Origin: Odobenus rosmarus divergens | Taxonomy: Eukaryota; Chordata; Mammalia; Carnivora; Odobenidae | Direction of reading: 5' to 3' | Assembly: GCF_000321225.1 (NCBI RefSeq) | Contig: NW_004450401.1 | Coordinates: 4,687,307-4,751,306 of the forward strand | DNA: 64,000 nucleotides | Part shown: positions 12,743 through 24,411 of the stretch, one piece after another | Numbering within the stretch: position 1 is the stretch's first letter | How the letters are laid out: every line of letters starts with the position of its first letter | Notes under the pieces: generated by a model | The model's database searches: none | Seen by the model: the letters and a program-made list of their open reading frames with translations, nothing else | Told to the model about the DNA's origin: nothing | Made by a program: the position numbers and the translations under genes

Positions 12743-12974
12743 TTCAGATACTAAATTTTTTTTTAAAGATTTTATTTATTTATTTAATTGACACACAGAG
12801 AGAGATAGCGAGAGAGGGAACACAAGCAGGGGGACTGGTAGAGGGAGAAGCAGGTTTCCTGCCGAGCAGGGAGCCCCATGTGGGGCTCGATCCCAGGACC
12901 CTGAGATCATGACCTGAGCTGAAGGCAGTCGCTTAACCAACTGAGCCACCCAGGTGCTCCCAGATACTAAAATT
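12743..12974 (-). mobile_element. CanSINE insertion with target-site duplication
   Basis: An antisense CanSINE: 'aaagattttatttatttatt' tail complement, GA-rich body, 'ctcgatcccaggaccctgag', and head complement 'gagccacccaggtgctcc' ending near 12960. The duplications are cagatactaaattt (12744-12757) and cagatactaaaatt (from 12960). Confidence 0.92.
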
Positions 12975-13239
12975 CTGATTATTTAATGCAGTTAGTGTTT
13001 TTTGGCATACATAATCTCTCAGCATACATCTCAATCATTATCACTTAGGTAATAAGCATTAATTTATGTAATAACTATAATTTACTCTGCATTTAAAAAA
13101 AAACTCACCACTTGTAAAAAAAAAAAAAACCAGAAAAATCCAAAGAAGGATTAAAACTACAAATTGAAAGTATGTAAAATTTAGATTTTCCTTTTATATA
13201 AATAAAACCATGTTTTACGATTTTTTTCTGTAGCTACCT

Positions 13240-13460
13240 TTTGTTGTTGTTGTTTTTTTAAAGATTTTATTTATTTATTTGAGAGAGAGAGAATGAGAGA
13301 TAGAGAGCACGAGAGGGAAGAGGGTCAGAGGGAGAAGCAGACTCCCTGCTGTGCAGGGAGCCCGATGTGGGACTCGATCCCGGGACTCCAGGATCATGAC
13401 CTGAGCCGAAGGCAGTCGCTTAACCAAATGAGCCACCCAGGCGCCCTGTTGTTGTTGTTG
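13240..13460 (-). mobile_element. CanSINE inserted in a (TTG)n run
   Basis: An antisense CanSINE spans about 13253-13446, with tail complement, 'ctcgatcccgggactccagg' and head complement 'gagccacccaggcgccc'. It sits between two 'tgttgttgttgttg' runs that probably represent its duplicated target. Confidence 0.9.
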
Positions 13461-13479
13461 AACACTATATTTTTGAGAT

Positions 13480-14790
13480 TAAACTTTGCTGATGCATGTA
13501 CCTGTAGTTCATTTTCACTGCTATAAAGTATTCCATTATGTGAAAATACTCCGATTTATTTATCCATTCACCTGTTGATGGACATCTGAGTTGTTTTCCA
13601 TTTTTTTTTTATCATTTCCCTTCTCATACTTGCTTTTGAATTTACACAATAATGGCCTCATCAAATGAATAGGAGAGTTTCCCTTTTTTTCTCCCCTGAT
13701 AGAGTTTGTGCAGGAATGGAATGATCTATTCCTAGAACATTTGGTAGAACTCCTTTGCAAAACCAAGTACTACTGGTGTTTCATTCATTTTATTTATTTT
13801 TATTTTTTAAATTTAAAAAAAATATTTTATTTGTTTATTTGACAGAGAGAGAGAGAGACGGTGAGAGAGGGAACACAAGCAGGGGGAGTGGGAGAGGGAG
13901 AAGCAGGCTTCCTGCGGAGCAGGGAGCCCAATGCGGGGCTCGATCCCAGGACCCTGAGATCATGACCTGAGCCGAAGGCAGATGCTTAACGACTGAGCCA
14001 CCCAGGCGCCCCTCATTTTATTTATTTTTAATGGTTACAGGACCATTCCAGTTTTCTATTTCATTGCAAGTCAGTTTTGACAAGTTCTGTTTCACTAGAA
14101 ATTTTTCCCTTTATCTGAGTTTTCCCTTGTTTGGGGCATGGAATTGATTACAGCATTTTTATTACCTTTCCTAATCTCTGTAACATCTAAAATAATATCC
14201 TCTCTAAACTCTTAGTATTGTTTATGATGTTTGTGATTAATTTCTCTTTGTAGTTCTTTCAATTTTATTTCATATATTTTTAAAAGCCAGTTTATTGGGT
14301 ACGTATGTGTTTAGAATTATTATTGTTCCAGTAAATAGATTCTTTTTAAAAATATGGTGACCATCTTTATCTTTAGTAAAATGTTTTGCTTAAGATTCAC
14401 TTTGTCTGATTTAATGTAGCTACCCAAATTTCCTTTTGATAATATTTGTCTAGCATACTGTATTTTTGAAAGTATAACTTTCAACATTTTTATTTCCTTA
14501 AGTCTATTTCTTGTAAAAGCATGTGTTTGGATTTTTAAAAAATCATATCTGACGACCTTTGTTTTTCTTACTTGGACAGTTTATTCCATTTACACATATT
14601 GCGATTACTGATATATTTTCACTAAGTTTTTCAATGTGGTTTTGTGTTTTATATTCACCCTACCTTTTCTAAGTTTTCCTATCTTTGCTTGTTTTGCTTT
14701 AGATTGCCCTTTCCTTCTTACCTTGTGGAGTTTCTAGCCTCTTATAAAATAATTTTAACATGCATATTTAATATAATAAAGTCTAGTGGC
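13480..14790 (-). mobile_element. Antisense ancient L1 relic, interrupted by a CanSINE
   Basis: 13500-13605 matches, in reverse complement, the L1 segment around 'aacaggtgaatggataaata' and 'cctgttgatggacatctgag'. 14030-14650 resembles reverse-complement L1 coding DNA ('cactttgtctgatttaatgt', 'agctacccaaatttccttttg'). Frames are heavily broken. The CanSINE at 13803-14012 splits it. Two separate L1 relics could be involved. Confidence 0.6.
13785..14030 (-). mobile_element. CanSINE insertion with exact 18-bp target-site duplication
   Basis: A full antisense CanSINE (about 13803-14012) ends with head complement 'gagccacccaggcgcccc'. The duplication tcattttatttattttta is exact at 13785-13802 and 14013-14030, which suggests a fairly young insertion. 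Confidence 0.95.
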
Positions 14791-15490
14791 ATGGAGCCCT
14801 CCTCATTTACTTAGCTTGCCATCCATGCTAAATGCAAGTTGGGATGAGACACTAAGCTAAATTCCAATACTGTGTAGACTCTATTACATTACAGAGTCTA
14901 GAGATACCAGTAGGTTTAATATTCCTTGACCCCCTTCATAGCCCCATGGCCCATCCTGCTCTGAGCCCTAAATCTTGAAGCAGGGGACGTTAATGGGGTT
15001 CTCAAGAGCACATAATATGTGTCTACCACACAGTAAGTGCTTATGGTGAACACCTGTCATTTTCACCTTCCCATCGTCTACTCCCCTTCTCTTGGTAATA
15101 GCACTTTGACTGTTTGGGAGCCAGCCCTCCTCACTCTTTGCCCATGTGAGCGAGGTGGGGTTGACCTCTTATTCTTTGCCCTGGCTCCTGGGGTGGGTAC
15201 AGAGGTAAACACATGACCCACCCAACCAATGAAAGCCTGAAACTTTTTGTTGGAACAGTAGGAAAGGGCCACATTTTCCCCTGGAGTTGCTAAGATGGGA
15301 AGATGTAGACTTGGAGCTGCTGGTGGCGCCACAGGGAGACTCTGAGAATGAAGTCAACACACTGTAAAACTGAGCTGAAAGCTGGAGAAAGACAAATTTC
15401 TGATGATATTTGCACATTTGGATCTAGCCAAGCTTGAGGCTACCCTTGTTTTCTTCTGTTTTATGAGTCAGTTCCCCACCTCCACCAATC
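14791..15490. other. Gene-free unique DNA
   Basis: I see nothing identifiable beyond short repeat-like scraps ('gtgtctaccacacagtaagtg' near 15019). No splice-flanked coding frame was recognised. Confidence 0.5.
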
Positions 15491-15496
15491 CCCGCC

Positions 15497-15722
15497 CCTT
15501 TTATTTATTTATTTAATTAATTAATTTATTTTTTGAGAGGGCAAGCTCGCTCGCATGTGCATGAGTGTGAACTGGGTCACCAAAACTAAGAGGGAGAATC
15601 TTAAGCAGGCTCCACGCCCAGTGCAGAGCCTGATGTGGGGTTCGATCCCAGGACCCTAAGATCATGATCTGAGCTGAAATCAGGAGTTGGACGCTTAGCC
15701 GACTGAGCCACCCAGGCGTCCC
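15497..15722 (-). mobile_element. CanSINE insertion (older subfamily)
   Basis: This is an antisense CanSINE of the diverged type with a 'gagttggacgcttagccgac' segment and head complement 'gagccacccaggcgtcccc' at about 15702-15722. The tail complement is (attt)n/(aatt)n at 15498-15534. Confidence 0.88.
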
Positions 15723-15834
15723 CCCCCACCCAACAGCCTCTTTTAACTGGGTTTCTGTTCCTGGCAGTCAACAGTATCCTGATTAATAATATTCCTAGAA
15801 TCTGAATCCCATCTTTTCACGTTGAGGGTGTTAA

Positions 15835-15985
15835 AATCTATCCAGGCACTCACGGTCTGGGTCCAGTTTCAGTGCTACTGTCTCTATAGGAAGCCTTGCT
15901 CAGGCCCTCTCTGAACCTCAGTTTTCTCTTCTGAAATAAGTTTATAACAGCAACCTCACAGGACTGCTGTGAGGACTACAGGTAA
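15835..15985 (-). repeat. MIR relic
   Basis: Reverse-complement MIR core: 'tctgaacctcagttttctct' then 'ctcacaggactgctgtgagg'. Confidence 0.6.
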
Positions 15986-16059
15986 TGAGTGTCAGAGCTC
16001 TTCATCATTACCGTCTACTGCATATAGTACCGACGACCACACAGAACCACCACGTGTGC

Positions 16060-16385
16060 ACAGCACCTGCTGTCACTTACATCTGTGCCTTTGCACATGT
16101 CCTGTTGCTGGAGTCTTTATGTTCATCATTGCCGCTCAACTTCTACTTCTCTTTCAAGGTTCTGCTCAGGCATCACCTCCCATGGGAAGCTATCTCTGAG
16201 GCTTCCCAGGATTGCTGATTCCCTCCTAGCTCCTATAGCCCCTCCGCTGAAGCACTGACCTCCTTGGGTTAACTATGCATTTCCTTGTCTATCTCCCAGA
16301 CGAAAGGCACGCACTGGATCTTTCATCTTCAGCCCCACCGTCCAAGTTTCTAGCAGGTGTTCAGTCAGTCAGGTGTGTGAAAATG
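16060..16385 (+). repeat. L2 3'-region relic
   Basis: The order 'tttgcacatgtcctgttgct', 'caaggttctgctcaggcatc', 'ggaagctatctctgaggctt' and a final 'tagcaggtgttcagtcagtc' follows the typical L2 3' region. Confidence 0.6.
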
Positions 16386-16639
16386 AAAAGCCCAATCAAT
16401 CTGAGTTTCAGGAGTGATTCTGCCATGTTCTGACTTCCCCAATTCACAGATCATCAGAAACAGAAGCCCTTCCCTGCCACTCCGGCAACCCTTCTGCTGT
16501 GTTGGTGACTCATGCTGGTTTTATTTCTATCTCCATCTCCCTGCTGCAGGCCGGGAAGAACCTTGTGGACAGGAGCCCCAGGAGGGGCAGTGAGGGACGC
16601 TGACCATTTCAGCCAGCACCTCTGAGACTAGCCATGTGC

Positions 16640-16800
16640 TGGGGGGATGGAGAAAGCATGAGATTTGGGACCAGGAGCCCTGAGTGTGGTTTGAGCATTC
16701 CTCATTCCCCTGCTGTTGGATCTCAGACAACTCCATCTCTTTCTCAAGTCCCTCTCTCTCCTCATCTGTAAAATGGGGATGAGCCCAGTGAAAGGGGCTG
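16640..16800 (-). repeat. MIR relic
   Basis: Contains 'gggaccaggagccctgagtg' and then 'ctctcctcatctgtaaaatg', a reverse-complement MIR order. Confidence 0.6.
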
Positions 16801-17849
16801 GGAGAGGAAGCTTCCCCTCCTCCTCCCTTGTTTCTTGCAATGGGTGTGGTCATGGCTGCTTTGTTCCTCAGGGTCCCCAAGAAATGGAGGTTGAGGGACT
16901 CTATGTTGAGGGTCTAGGCTGATCTCTGAAGCCAGGTTCTTACTAGGCTGTGCCCAACCACGCAGCATAACCGCCACCACCACGTGTCAGCTATGCCTAC
17001 ATCCTGGGAACTGGGTCACCAAAACTCCTTTATGGGGAAAAGGAAGTGGAGAAGAGAAAGCAGAAGAGGCTCTCTCGTACCCTGGGAGCTGGTCATAACC
17101 CACCAGGGCTCTTTCCCCTGCCTTAAGCTTTTGTCAAAGTCAGGGGTGACTGTCTTCTCCAGGCCAGGCCTAATTTCTGGTTGTTCTGAAATAAGCTATG
17201 AGGTGGACATTTCAGGACACCAAGCTACCCAGAGGCCATTCAGAGCGTCATCTTCATATACCCTTGTTTCCTCCCACAAATTGATACCACCCGATATGCT
17301 GGAGTGACCAAACTTCAGGCCTCTGCTCATGAAAGAAATTATTTTTCCATGCCCTTCTCAGAATTTTCTGGAAGCAAACATAGAGGGTTTGCCTACACCA
17401 GCATCAGCTTTGAAGGGGTGGTGGCGAGGTCTTTTGTCCTTCAACAACAAGCGTCACAGCAAACTGGGCAGAGGCTTCCTGCAGGAGTTTTGCACACACA
17501 CTGCATTCATTTTTATGCCAGAGAAGGTGAAATTTATCCAAGAAGGGCACCCCAGAGCTCCCTGGGACTTAGTTGAGATCCAGAGGTAATAGTCATAAAC
17601 CATTGGCCTCTTTTAAATTTTCTCTCGTGACATAGGAACTAGATGGTGAGGCTCTGCCTTGGGCTCATCAGAGGGATTTTGATTAGGGACCTCCCAGGAG
17701 ACGCATCCCTGAATGCTGGAGGGTCACAGGCTGGGACCACACGGGAGCTCAGTGAGGGAATGGTTGGCTACCACTCTAGCAGTCAAGCGAGGGACCTGCA
17801 CAGAGCAGGGATCATGCATTGTACTGGTGAATGAGCAAATGATTGACAA
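16801..17849. other. Gene-free DNA without identifiable repeats
   Basis: I see no exon, RNA gene or clear repeat. Overlapping short frames near 17304-17589 have no recognised domain and no convincing splice flanks. Confidence 0.45.
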
Positions 17850-18020
17850 GAACTAGCATTTACCGAGTGCTCACGTGCTAGGTCTTGAGCGGGCTGTTTG
17901 GCATCCTTTTTCTAGTTAACCATCCCAGTGGTGTTATAAGGCAAGCACGGGTGTCCCACTGCACAGACCAGGACACTGAGGCTCTGGGTGATTAAGTGAT
18001 GCCCCTAGGTCACTCATTAA
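17850..18020 (+). repeat. MIR relic
   Basis: 'aactagcatttaccgagtgc' followed by 'ccaggacactgaggctctgg' and 'aggtcactcattaac' gives the order of a MIR. Confidence 0.65.
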
Positions 18021-18849
18021 CAAAACTCAAATAGGAAACAACAGCTGTTGGCTCCCACATGGACGGTGGTGGGCACAGAACCATTTCTGGCCCCGGGGAT
18101 CAGGGGAAGCCCTGCGGAGCAGGTGGCCTTTGAGTTGGGCGTGGGGCAAGAAGTGGAAACGGAACGGGGATATTGGCAGGGGGGATGTCTCTTTGGGCAG
18201 AGGGGGCAGCCTGAGCTGTGAGTTGTGCTCTGGAGCAGGGAGGTCTAGTCCATCTGGAGCAAAGGGAGCCTGAGGGTGCAGCGGGAGAGGAGACAGAGCG
18301 GGGCTCCATAGCCAGAATGTAAGGGGCCGGCTGGAGGAGTTTGCAAGTAACCTGGCAGGCCCTGGAGCAATGCTGGAGGCTACGGAGCCGAGGAGTGTCA
18401 GCAATCGGCCGAGGAACAGTCTCGGCTTGTGGCCTGCACTGGCCCTTCTCCATGATCTTACACCTACGTGGGTCAGTGAGACTGGACCTGAGTGAGGGCC
18501 TGGCATAGGGTGGCTGGTGGGGAGGGAGTGTGACCCTTTGTCACAGGTGCTCCCACTGACGGAGACGGCTGAGGCTGCAGGGCATGGGTCTGGGCCTTTT
18601 TCATGGGTGTTCTCTTTAAGACTCTCAGTCTCCAGTCATGCTGAGCATTTCCGGGGTGCTTGAACTGCCACGCGGGCACCACCCACATCTTGACAGATGA
18701 GGGAGTAGCTCTTCGTGGAATTAAGGGACCTGAGCCAGGTCGCAGAGTTGGTGGGTAGAGGAATGGGGTTCTTGCCTTGTCACCTTGGTCCAAAGCCTGT
18801 GCTCTAAGCCCTGAGAGCAACCAAACAATAGCCACCATCCACGGAGCGC

Positions 18850-19015
18850 CTCCTGCGCTCCGGGTCTCAGCATTTTGTGAGTCTGAGCTCAGTTAATCCA
18901 CATGCAAAACCCATGGGGTAAGTGCTATGATTCTCCCCATGTGATGGAGGAGAACCCTGAGGCACAGAGAAGTGAGAAACCTGCCTCAGGTCACACAGCT
19001 GGTAAGGGGAGCTGG
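18850..19015 (+). repeat. MIR relic
   Basis: A 'catgcaaaacccatggggta' segment is followed by 'accctgaggcacagagaagt' and 'caggtcacacagctggtaag', the MIR core. Confidence 0.7.
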
Positions 19016-19189
19016 GTATGTTACAGCACACTGGGCTTGTTGCTTGAAGGAGTGAAGGCGTGGGGAGCCCTACTTCCACTCAACCCCTCCCTTGCCTCCA
19101 TGTCATCCATTTCCTGGGGCTGCACTAGGATTGCCAAATAAAAAAGTGATGATAGTGTTCACGCGTCTGGCACTCAATACTGAACTCTC

Positions 19190-19765
19190 ATAGCACCTGT
19201 AGGACACATAGGATAGAGTTGTTATCTTCTTAGCACTAACAGACGAAGTCTGGGCCCAGAGAACTTGAGTCACTTGCCCAGTGACTCACAGCAGGTAAGT
19301 GGTAGAGCCTTGAGACAGCCCCGTTTGGCCCAACTGCAAAGCTGGAGATGCCCTGCCCACCCTGATCCCTTCCTATACACAAAACGGCTCTCGGGGAGGC
19401 CAGGCATCACCCATGCACTTTGGATCACACTTAATTCGCCCAGGCTTGTGCTCCCCCTGCCCTGCTGCTCGAACCCTCCAGTAATCTCCCATGAGACTGG
19501 ATGGCTTGCCCAATCCTCTCCTTAAAACTATAGAATGTTTGGTAAACCCGAAGAAAACCCCAAAACCCCTGCCCACTTACACCAGTGGGTGCTTATGGAA
19601 AAAGAACCACATGGCACCCGAGTCAATCCTCAAAGTCATTTCTGATCACTCATTCTATCCCACTTCTGTGAGGAAGGCCAAGTGTCATGCCCATTTTACA
19701 GATGGGGAAACTGAGGCTCAGGCAGGCCTGCCATATGCCCAAGGTCAGCTGCTGTCAGTTGCTGC
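19190..19765 (+). repeat. Two MIR relics close together
   Basis: The first copy is about 19190-19315 ('cagcaggtaagtggtagagc'). The second is about 19620-19765 ('cattttacagatggggaaac', 'tgaggctcaggcaggcc'). Both lie in the same orientation. Confidence 0.65.
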
Positions 19766-20359
19766 ATCCTAGGCTCAGCTCCCTGTTACTACCACGCTGG
19801 TCTCTTCAGGTTGAAATTTATTTGCTCTGAACGGTTCAGGACGTGGATGTGTGACAGACTCTCCCTTCTCTGATGGCTCCTTCTCAGCCCTTTCAAAGAC
19901 TCCCGACTCTTCCCTGTCCCCTCTGCCCATCCTACAGGGCTGGTGGCCCCTTCTCCTTGCATCTATGCCCTGCCCTAGCCAGCAGCGCCCCTTACAACCC
20001 TTCCAGGACGCTCCCCCCACTTGGCTTCGAGGAAGTGATACCTTCCGGTGTGGCTGGTGGCAGGGAAGCCCAGCAGCCTGTCTAGAAAACAACTAGGCAA
20101 AGGGTGACAAAACGCTTAAAATGTCCCTCCCCTTCTACCAGTAATTCTGTTCCCAGAAATTCAGTTTCTAGGGAAATAATCTGAAAGAAACAAAATGTTC
20201 TCTGCATGGAGATGTTCATCACAGGGATGCTTATAATAGTAAAAAAATCTGGAGACCAAGTGCAATAGGGAAACATTTCAGTCAATCATGAGGCTCCTCA
20301 TGTGCTTCCTCCCACCCCCACCCAGCAGACTGCCACTGCCATGGACCAGTGTTCACTGG

Positions 20360-20515
20360 GGAACCCCCACGCGCCAAGCACTCTTCTCAGACCTTTATAT
20401 TTATCCTCTCCTTTAATCCTTACAACCTTTTGAAGTGGGTCCTGGCCACGCCCCCATTTTACAGACAAAGAAACTGAGTCATGAGAGGTTAGGTAATGTG
20501 CCCAAGGTCAGTCTG
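20360..20515 (+). repeat. MIR relic
   Basis: 'gcgccaagcactcttctcag' is followed by 'cattttacagacaaagaaac' and 'gtgcccaaggtcag', the standard MIR order. Confidence 0.7.
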
Positions 20516-20529
20516 ACTCCACCAGGCTC

Positions 20530-21825
20530 AACCGCTCTCAGAGCAGTGGTGGTGACTAGTTACCATCCCCAGGTAGTTAGTTGTTAAATGCAAGCCAATG
20601 TGCCAGGTGTGTGAGATGTCTCAGGTGGGGCAGGATGGGATACTATTTTGAGATGTCGAGGGCTTGCTGTGGCTTATCACTCTTGCGTGTCCCCATTGTC
20701 ATCGCTGCCCCCCACCATTCAGGCAGCAACTGCAGGTGCGGGCAGGGATGATTTCTTAGACCCCAAACAGAAACAGTAGTGAGAGAGTCCGAGGGTATTT
20801 GGTGTTCAAGGGCCCATGTGACCAGTTCCCCCACCACCCAGAGAGGAGGAGGAACGACCTGGGGCTGGGGCAGGAGGCCTAGAGTTAGGTGGTAGAGTGG
20901 GCCCCACCCAGTCACCCTCCTTTGGGGTCAGAACCCAGACTGGAGGTGAGGTGGGGGGTCACTGGAGGGTGAGTGTGAGGGTCTGAAAGCACAGGGGCTT
21001 GTGCCCTATCCCTAGTGGAAGCCAGGACAAAGGAGGGGCCCCTGCAGACAAGGCAGAGAGGAGGCCTTAGCTTAACCCTGTACCCCAATTCTTCTGCTCC
21101 CACACGGGGTGCAGAAAGTCCCCCAAATCTCCTGGATCTACAGCGAGCTCCAGCATGTGGCCGGGCTTTGATGCCTGCCTGCTGGGGGAGTCCAAGAAGG
21201 CTGGGGGCCTGCAGCAGAGGTGAAAACCCCTGAGAGAATGTGGTCAGTCCTCAGCAGTGCCAGGGAGAGCCCAGGAGCAGGTCATTTGTGTCCCGGGGCC
21301 CAATCATGGCACAAACACCAGGGATGGAGAAACTGGCATGATAAGTCTATTGTGGTCTAGAGGATGCTGTGGGGGGTCAGACAGCCTCTGGGAACTTAGC
21401 TTACCCTGGAGGGAAGGAGATGGGGGGCAGTGGAGAGAGTCTTGTATTGAGTTGGTTCAACTTCCAAAGTCACTGTGTTTCCAGCTGGAAGTGACCGAGC
21501 TCTCTGACCAGAGCTTCTCCACCATCCATGAAATGGTGGTCCACGGGCATCCTGAGCAGAATGAAACAAAGAATCTTACACCTGCGGGGGCTCAGGGCTG
21601 CGCCATAAGCTGCTGTCCCAGGCACATGCATGAACAGCCTTGTTCCTTTCTCCAGCCTAGGATGGCGGTACTGTAAGGACCAGCCCCACTCATCAGATGG
21701 GGACAGAGTTTTGGAGAGGGAAGGACTTACTCAAGATCAACCAGCCAGCAAAAATGGGGAGGTTGGCCTTCAGCGCTCTCTCAACAGACCACGGCACTAA
21801 ACGGCATCTCATGGCGTATGGGTGC
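20530..21825. other. Gene-free DNA
   Basis: I see no gene, RNA or recognisable young repeat. The region is GC-moderate and has only short frames without motifs. Confidence 0.45.
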
Positions 21826-22090
21826 ACCCCTCTCCCCACGCTGTTCCTTTGTCCAGAATGGCCCTCTGCTCCTCAGCTTAGAAACTTCCTATTGTCCTTC
21901 AGGAGTCAGCTGAGACATCATCCCTTCCAGGAGGTTTTCTCTGCACTCCCAGCCCGGCCCCCACAGCAACGGGGTTTGGGCACTCATCACATGTGTCTGT
22001 ACAGGGCCCTCCCTGCTCTTCTAGGGCCTCCATTAGTGTCCCCCTCCCTCCCACCCAACCCCCTGCAGGGGAAGAGGCCCTTGGTAAAGG
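21826..22090 (+). repeat. L2 relic
   Basis: 'aggagtcagctgagacatca' followed by 'cccttccaggaggttttctc' is the characteristic L2 3' segment. Confidence 0.6.
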
Positions 22091-22884
22091 ATGAATCAAT
22101 GACTCAGTAAGACTTAGCAGCCCCTAAAACAGGAGACATGTGGCCTGCTGAAGAACTCCAAGTTTGGAACCTCTTTTTTGACATGATATTGAGGCCACAT
22201 CTGCTCATGAAGAACATGAAGGGAGAACAAAGCCATGATTTCAGGGATTGCATAAGATGGCAACGGGAATGAGGTATCTCCTCGACTTTCAATTTTAATG
22301 TTCCCCTTCCACAATTTATAAATACTGTGTTTACAAATACTGTGTTTCCAAAGTCAATGTGGAAAGGGGAAGTTTCCTGAATCCTCTGGGCATTGGGACT
22401 GCCTTGCCGCCCACCCCGAATGCCAGTCCCTGGGTGACAATGGCACGTTGCTCAGTCCTGGAATGAGGAAGGGAAGAGTCTCATTCAAGGGCCTGTGCTG
22501 CCCAAGCCCGTGGCCCTCCCTGCACGCTGCAACCTTCTGCATGATCGGTATGGAGCAGCAGACCCACCGGTGTGCTGTTGAGCCACCCACCACTTACACC
22601 AGTTGGGACAAACTCCCCCACCCCCAACCTTCCCATCTGTGGGCAGAGAGTAAGTGATCCACAAACCCCAGGAGAGCCTCAGGGGCTGTGGACACCCTGC
22701 AATGCACAGCATGTCTCAGGCGTACCCCATCCCTGTCTCTCGACACTGCCACAAACAGCCCCTATGGGTTTAACAAACACCCCAAAACAGAGAGCCCTGT
22801 GACACATTGCTGCTTGTCAGGAGCCATGGTAGCCTCCAGAAGTCTTAGCTTTCTTTGACAGATGAGGAAACTGGGACTCAGAGA

Positions 22885-23101
22885 GGGATGTAATCTTCTC
22901 TCTCTCTTTCTCTTTTTTTTAAAAGATTTTATTTATTTATTTGAGAGAGAATGAGAGAGAGAGAGAGAGAGCATGATGGGGGGGAGGGTCAGAGGGAGAA
23001 GGAGCAGGGAGCCTGATGCGGGACTCCAGGACCATGACCTGAGCCAAAGGCAGTCGCTTAACCAACTGAGCCACCCAGGCGCCCCGGGATGTGATCTTCT
23101 C
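22885..23101 (-). mobile_element. CanSINE insertion with target-site duplication
   Basis: An antisense CanSINE occupies 22901-23085 with a short GA-rich body and head complement 'gagccacccaggcgcccc'. The 16-bp duplications are gggatgtaatcttctc (22885-22900) and gggatgtgatcttctc (23086-23101). The target itself looks like a MIR relic. Confidence 0.94.
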
Positions 23102-23543
23102 GTGACCACACAGCGGGTCGGCAGCAGGGGCGGTGAGGAATTCAGGCACCTCATCTGCCAGGGCGGGGATCTCTTGGTAGCCCTGTGGTGCACCTGCTTT
23201 GCACCCCCATCTGCACTCACAGCTTGGGGCGTGACAAGGACACATTTTACTGAATTTGCCTCCACACTCAGAACGATTTATTAGTATGAAAAACATGTTC
23301 TTTGCCGCCCTTGCCAGAAGATTCTTGACACAAACACATTGGGGGTTTGGCATAAAATCTCTCCCTTGTTAAGCATTTATATATAATTTGGGTTGAAATT
23401 GTCCCTTGGGACTGATCCAAATCCCTCATTTTCAGAGGACAGATGTGAGACTCAGGGGTCAGGGCCTGACTTGAACAATTCAGAGTCACATCTGCAATAT
23501 GAGTTCACAAAGCCTGCCTTGAACTTCCCAGCTGCTTCTGTAC

Positions 23544-23698
23544 AGAGGGGAGGAAGGAAGGAAGGAAGGAAGGAAGGAAAGGGAAGGGATGGGAGGATGG
23601 GGGGAGGGAGGGAGAGAAAGAGGGAAAGAAAGGAAGGAAGGAAGAAAGAAAGAAAGAAAAAAAGAAAGGAAGGAAGGAAGAATGCGAGAGAGAAAGAC
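23544..23698. repeat. Polypurine (GGAA)n tract
   Basis: About 155 bp on the plus strand is almost purely A and G, made of ggaa, gaaa and ggga units. It is interrupted by few pyrimidines (for example within gatggg). Confidence 0.95.
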
Positions 23699-23702
23699 TA
23701 CC

Positions 23703-23875
23703 ACTTATTAAGCATCTACTCTGTGCTAGGTGTTTTGCATAAACTGATGCTTAGCCTTATTGCTATCCTCGCAGGGAGACATTTCTATCCTCATTTTGCA
23801 GATGAGCAAGCTGAGGCTCAGAGAGTACAAGCCACCTGCCCAAAGTCACAGAGCCAGCAAGCGCTGGGGCTGAAA
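23703..23875 (+). repeat. MIR relic
   Basis: 'cacttattaagcatctactc' followed by 'cattttgcagatgagcaagc' and 'tgaggctcagagagtac' is a well-preserved MIR. It directly follows the polypurine tract. Confidence 0.75.
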
Positions 23876-23901
23876 TTGACACCCATTTCTTTCCCCTACA
23901 T

Positions 23902-24411
23902 CAAGGGTTGGCAAACTACAGCTTGTAGACCAAATCTAGCCTACTACCTATTTCTGTTGAAATGGTGTGTGTGTGGGGGGGGCAATAAATAGAAGAATAA
24001 CATTTCAGGGCGCCTGAGTGGCTCAGTCGGTTGAGCATCTGCCTTCAGCTCAGGTCATGATCCTAGGGTCCTGGGATCGAGCCCCGCATGGTGTGGAGCC
24101 TGCTTCTCCCTCTCCCTCTCCTGCTTCCCCTGCTTGTGCTCTCTCGCTCTCTCTGTCAAATAAATAAATAAAGTCTTAAAAAAAAAAAGAATAACATTTC
24201 ATGAGTGATGAAAATGATATGGGATTCACATTTCAGTATCCATAATAAAGTTTTATTAGAACACAGCCACCCCCATTCATTTATGTACTGTCTATGGTGC
24301 TTTCGCACTCTAAGGGCAGAGTTGAGGAGTTGCAAGAAAGAACATATGGGTTGCAAAGCCCAAACTATTTACTATCTGGCTCGTTGCAGATAAGATTGGC
24401 TGATTCCTGCC
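23902..24411 (+). mobile_element. hAT-type DNA transposon relic split by a CanSINE
   Basis: The left part (23902-23994, 'aagggttggcaaactacagc') and right part (24202-24411, 'agttttattagaacacagcc', 'agggcagagttgaggagttg', 'tttactatctggctcgttgc') follow the order of a common mammalian non-autonomous hAT element. The CanSINE at 24008-24188 interrupts it. The exact family name was not assigned. Confidence 0.7.
23995..24201 (+). mobile_element. CanSINE insertion with exact 13-bp target-site duplication
   Basis: A sense CanSINE at 24008-24188 has head 'gggcgcctgagtggctcagt' and ends with (aaat)n and poly(A). Exact duplications gaataacatttca lie at 23995-24007 and 24189-24201. Confidence 0.95.

Noticed and set aside
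23393..23992. 199-codon open frame over the polypurine tract
   Set aside because: The frame is carried by Lys/Glu/Arg/Gly repeats of the A/G tract and then runs through a MIR and a transposon relic.
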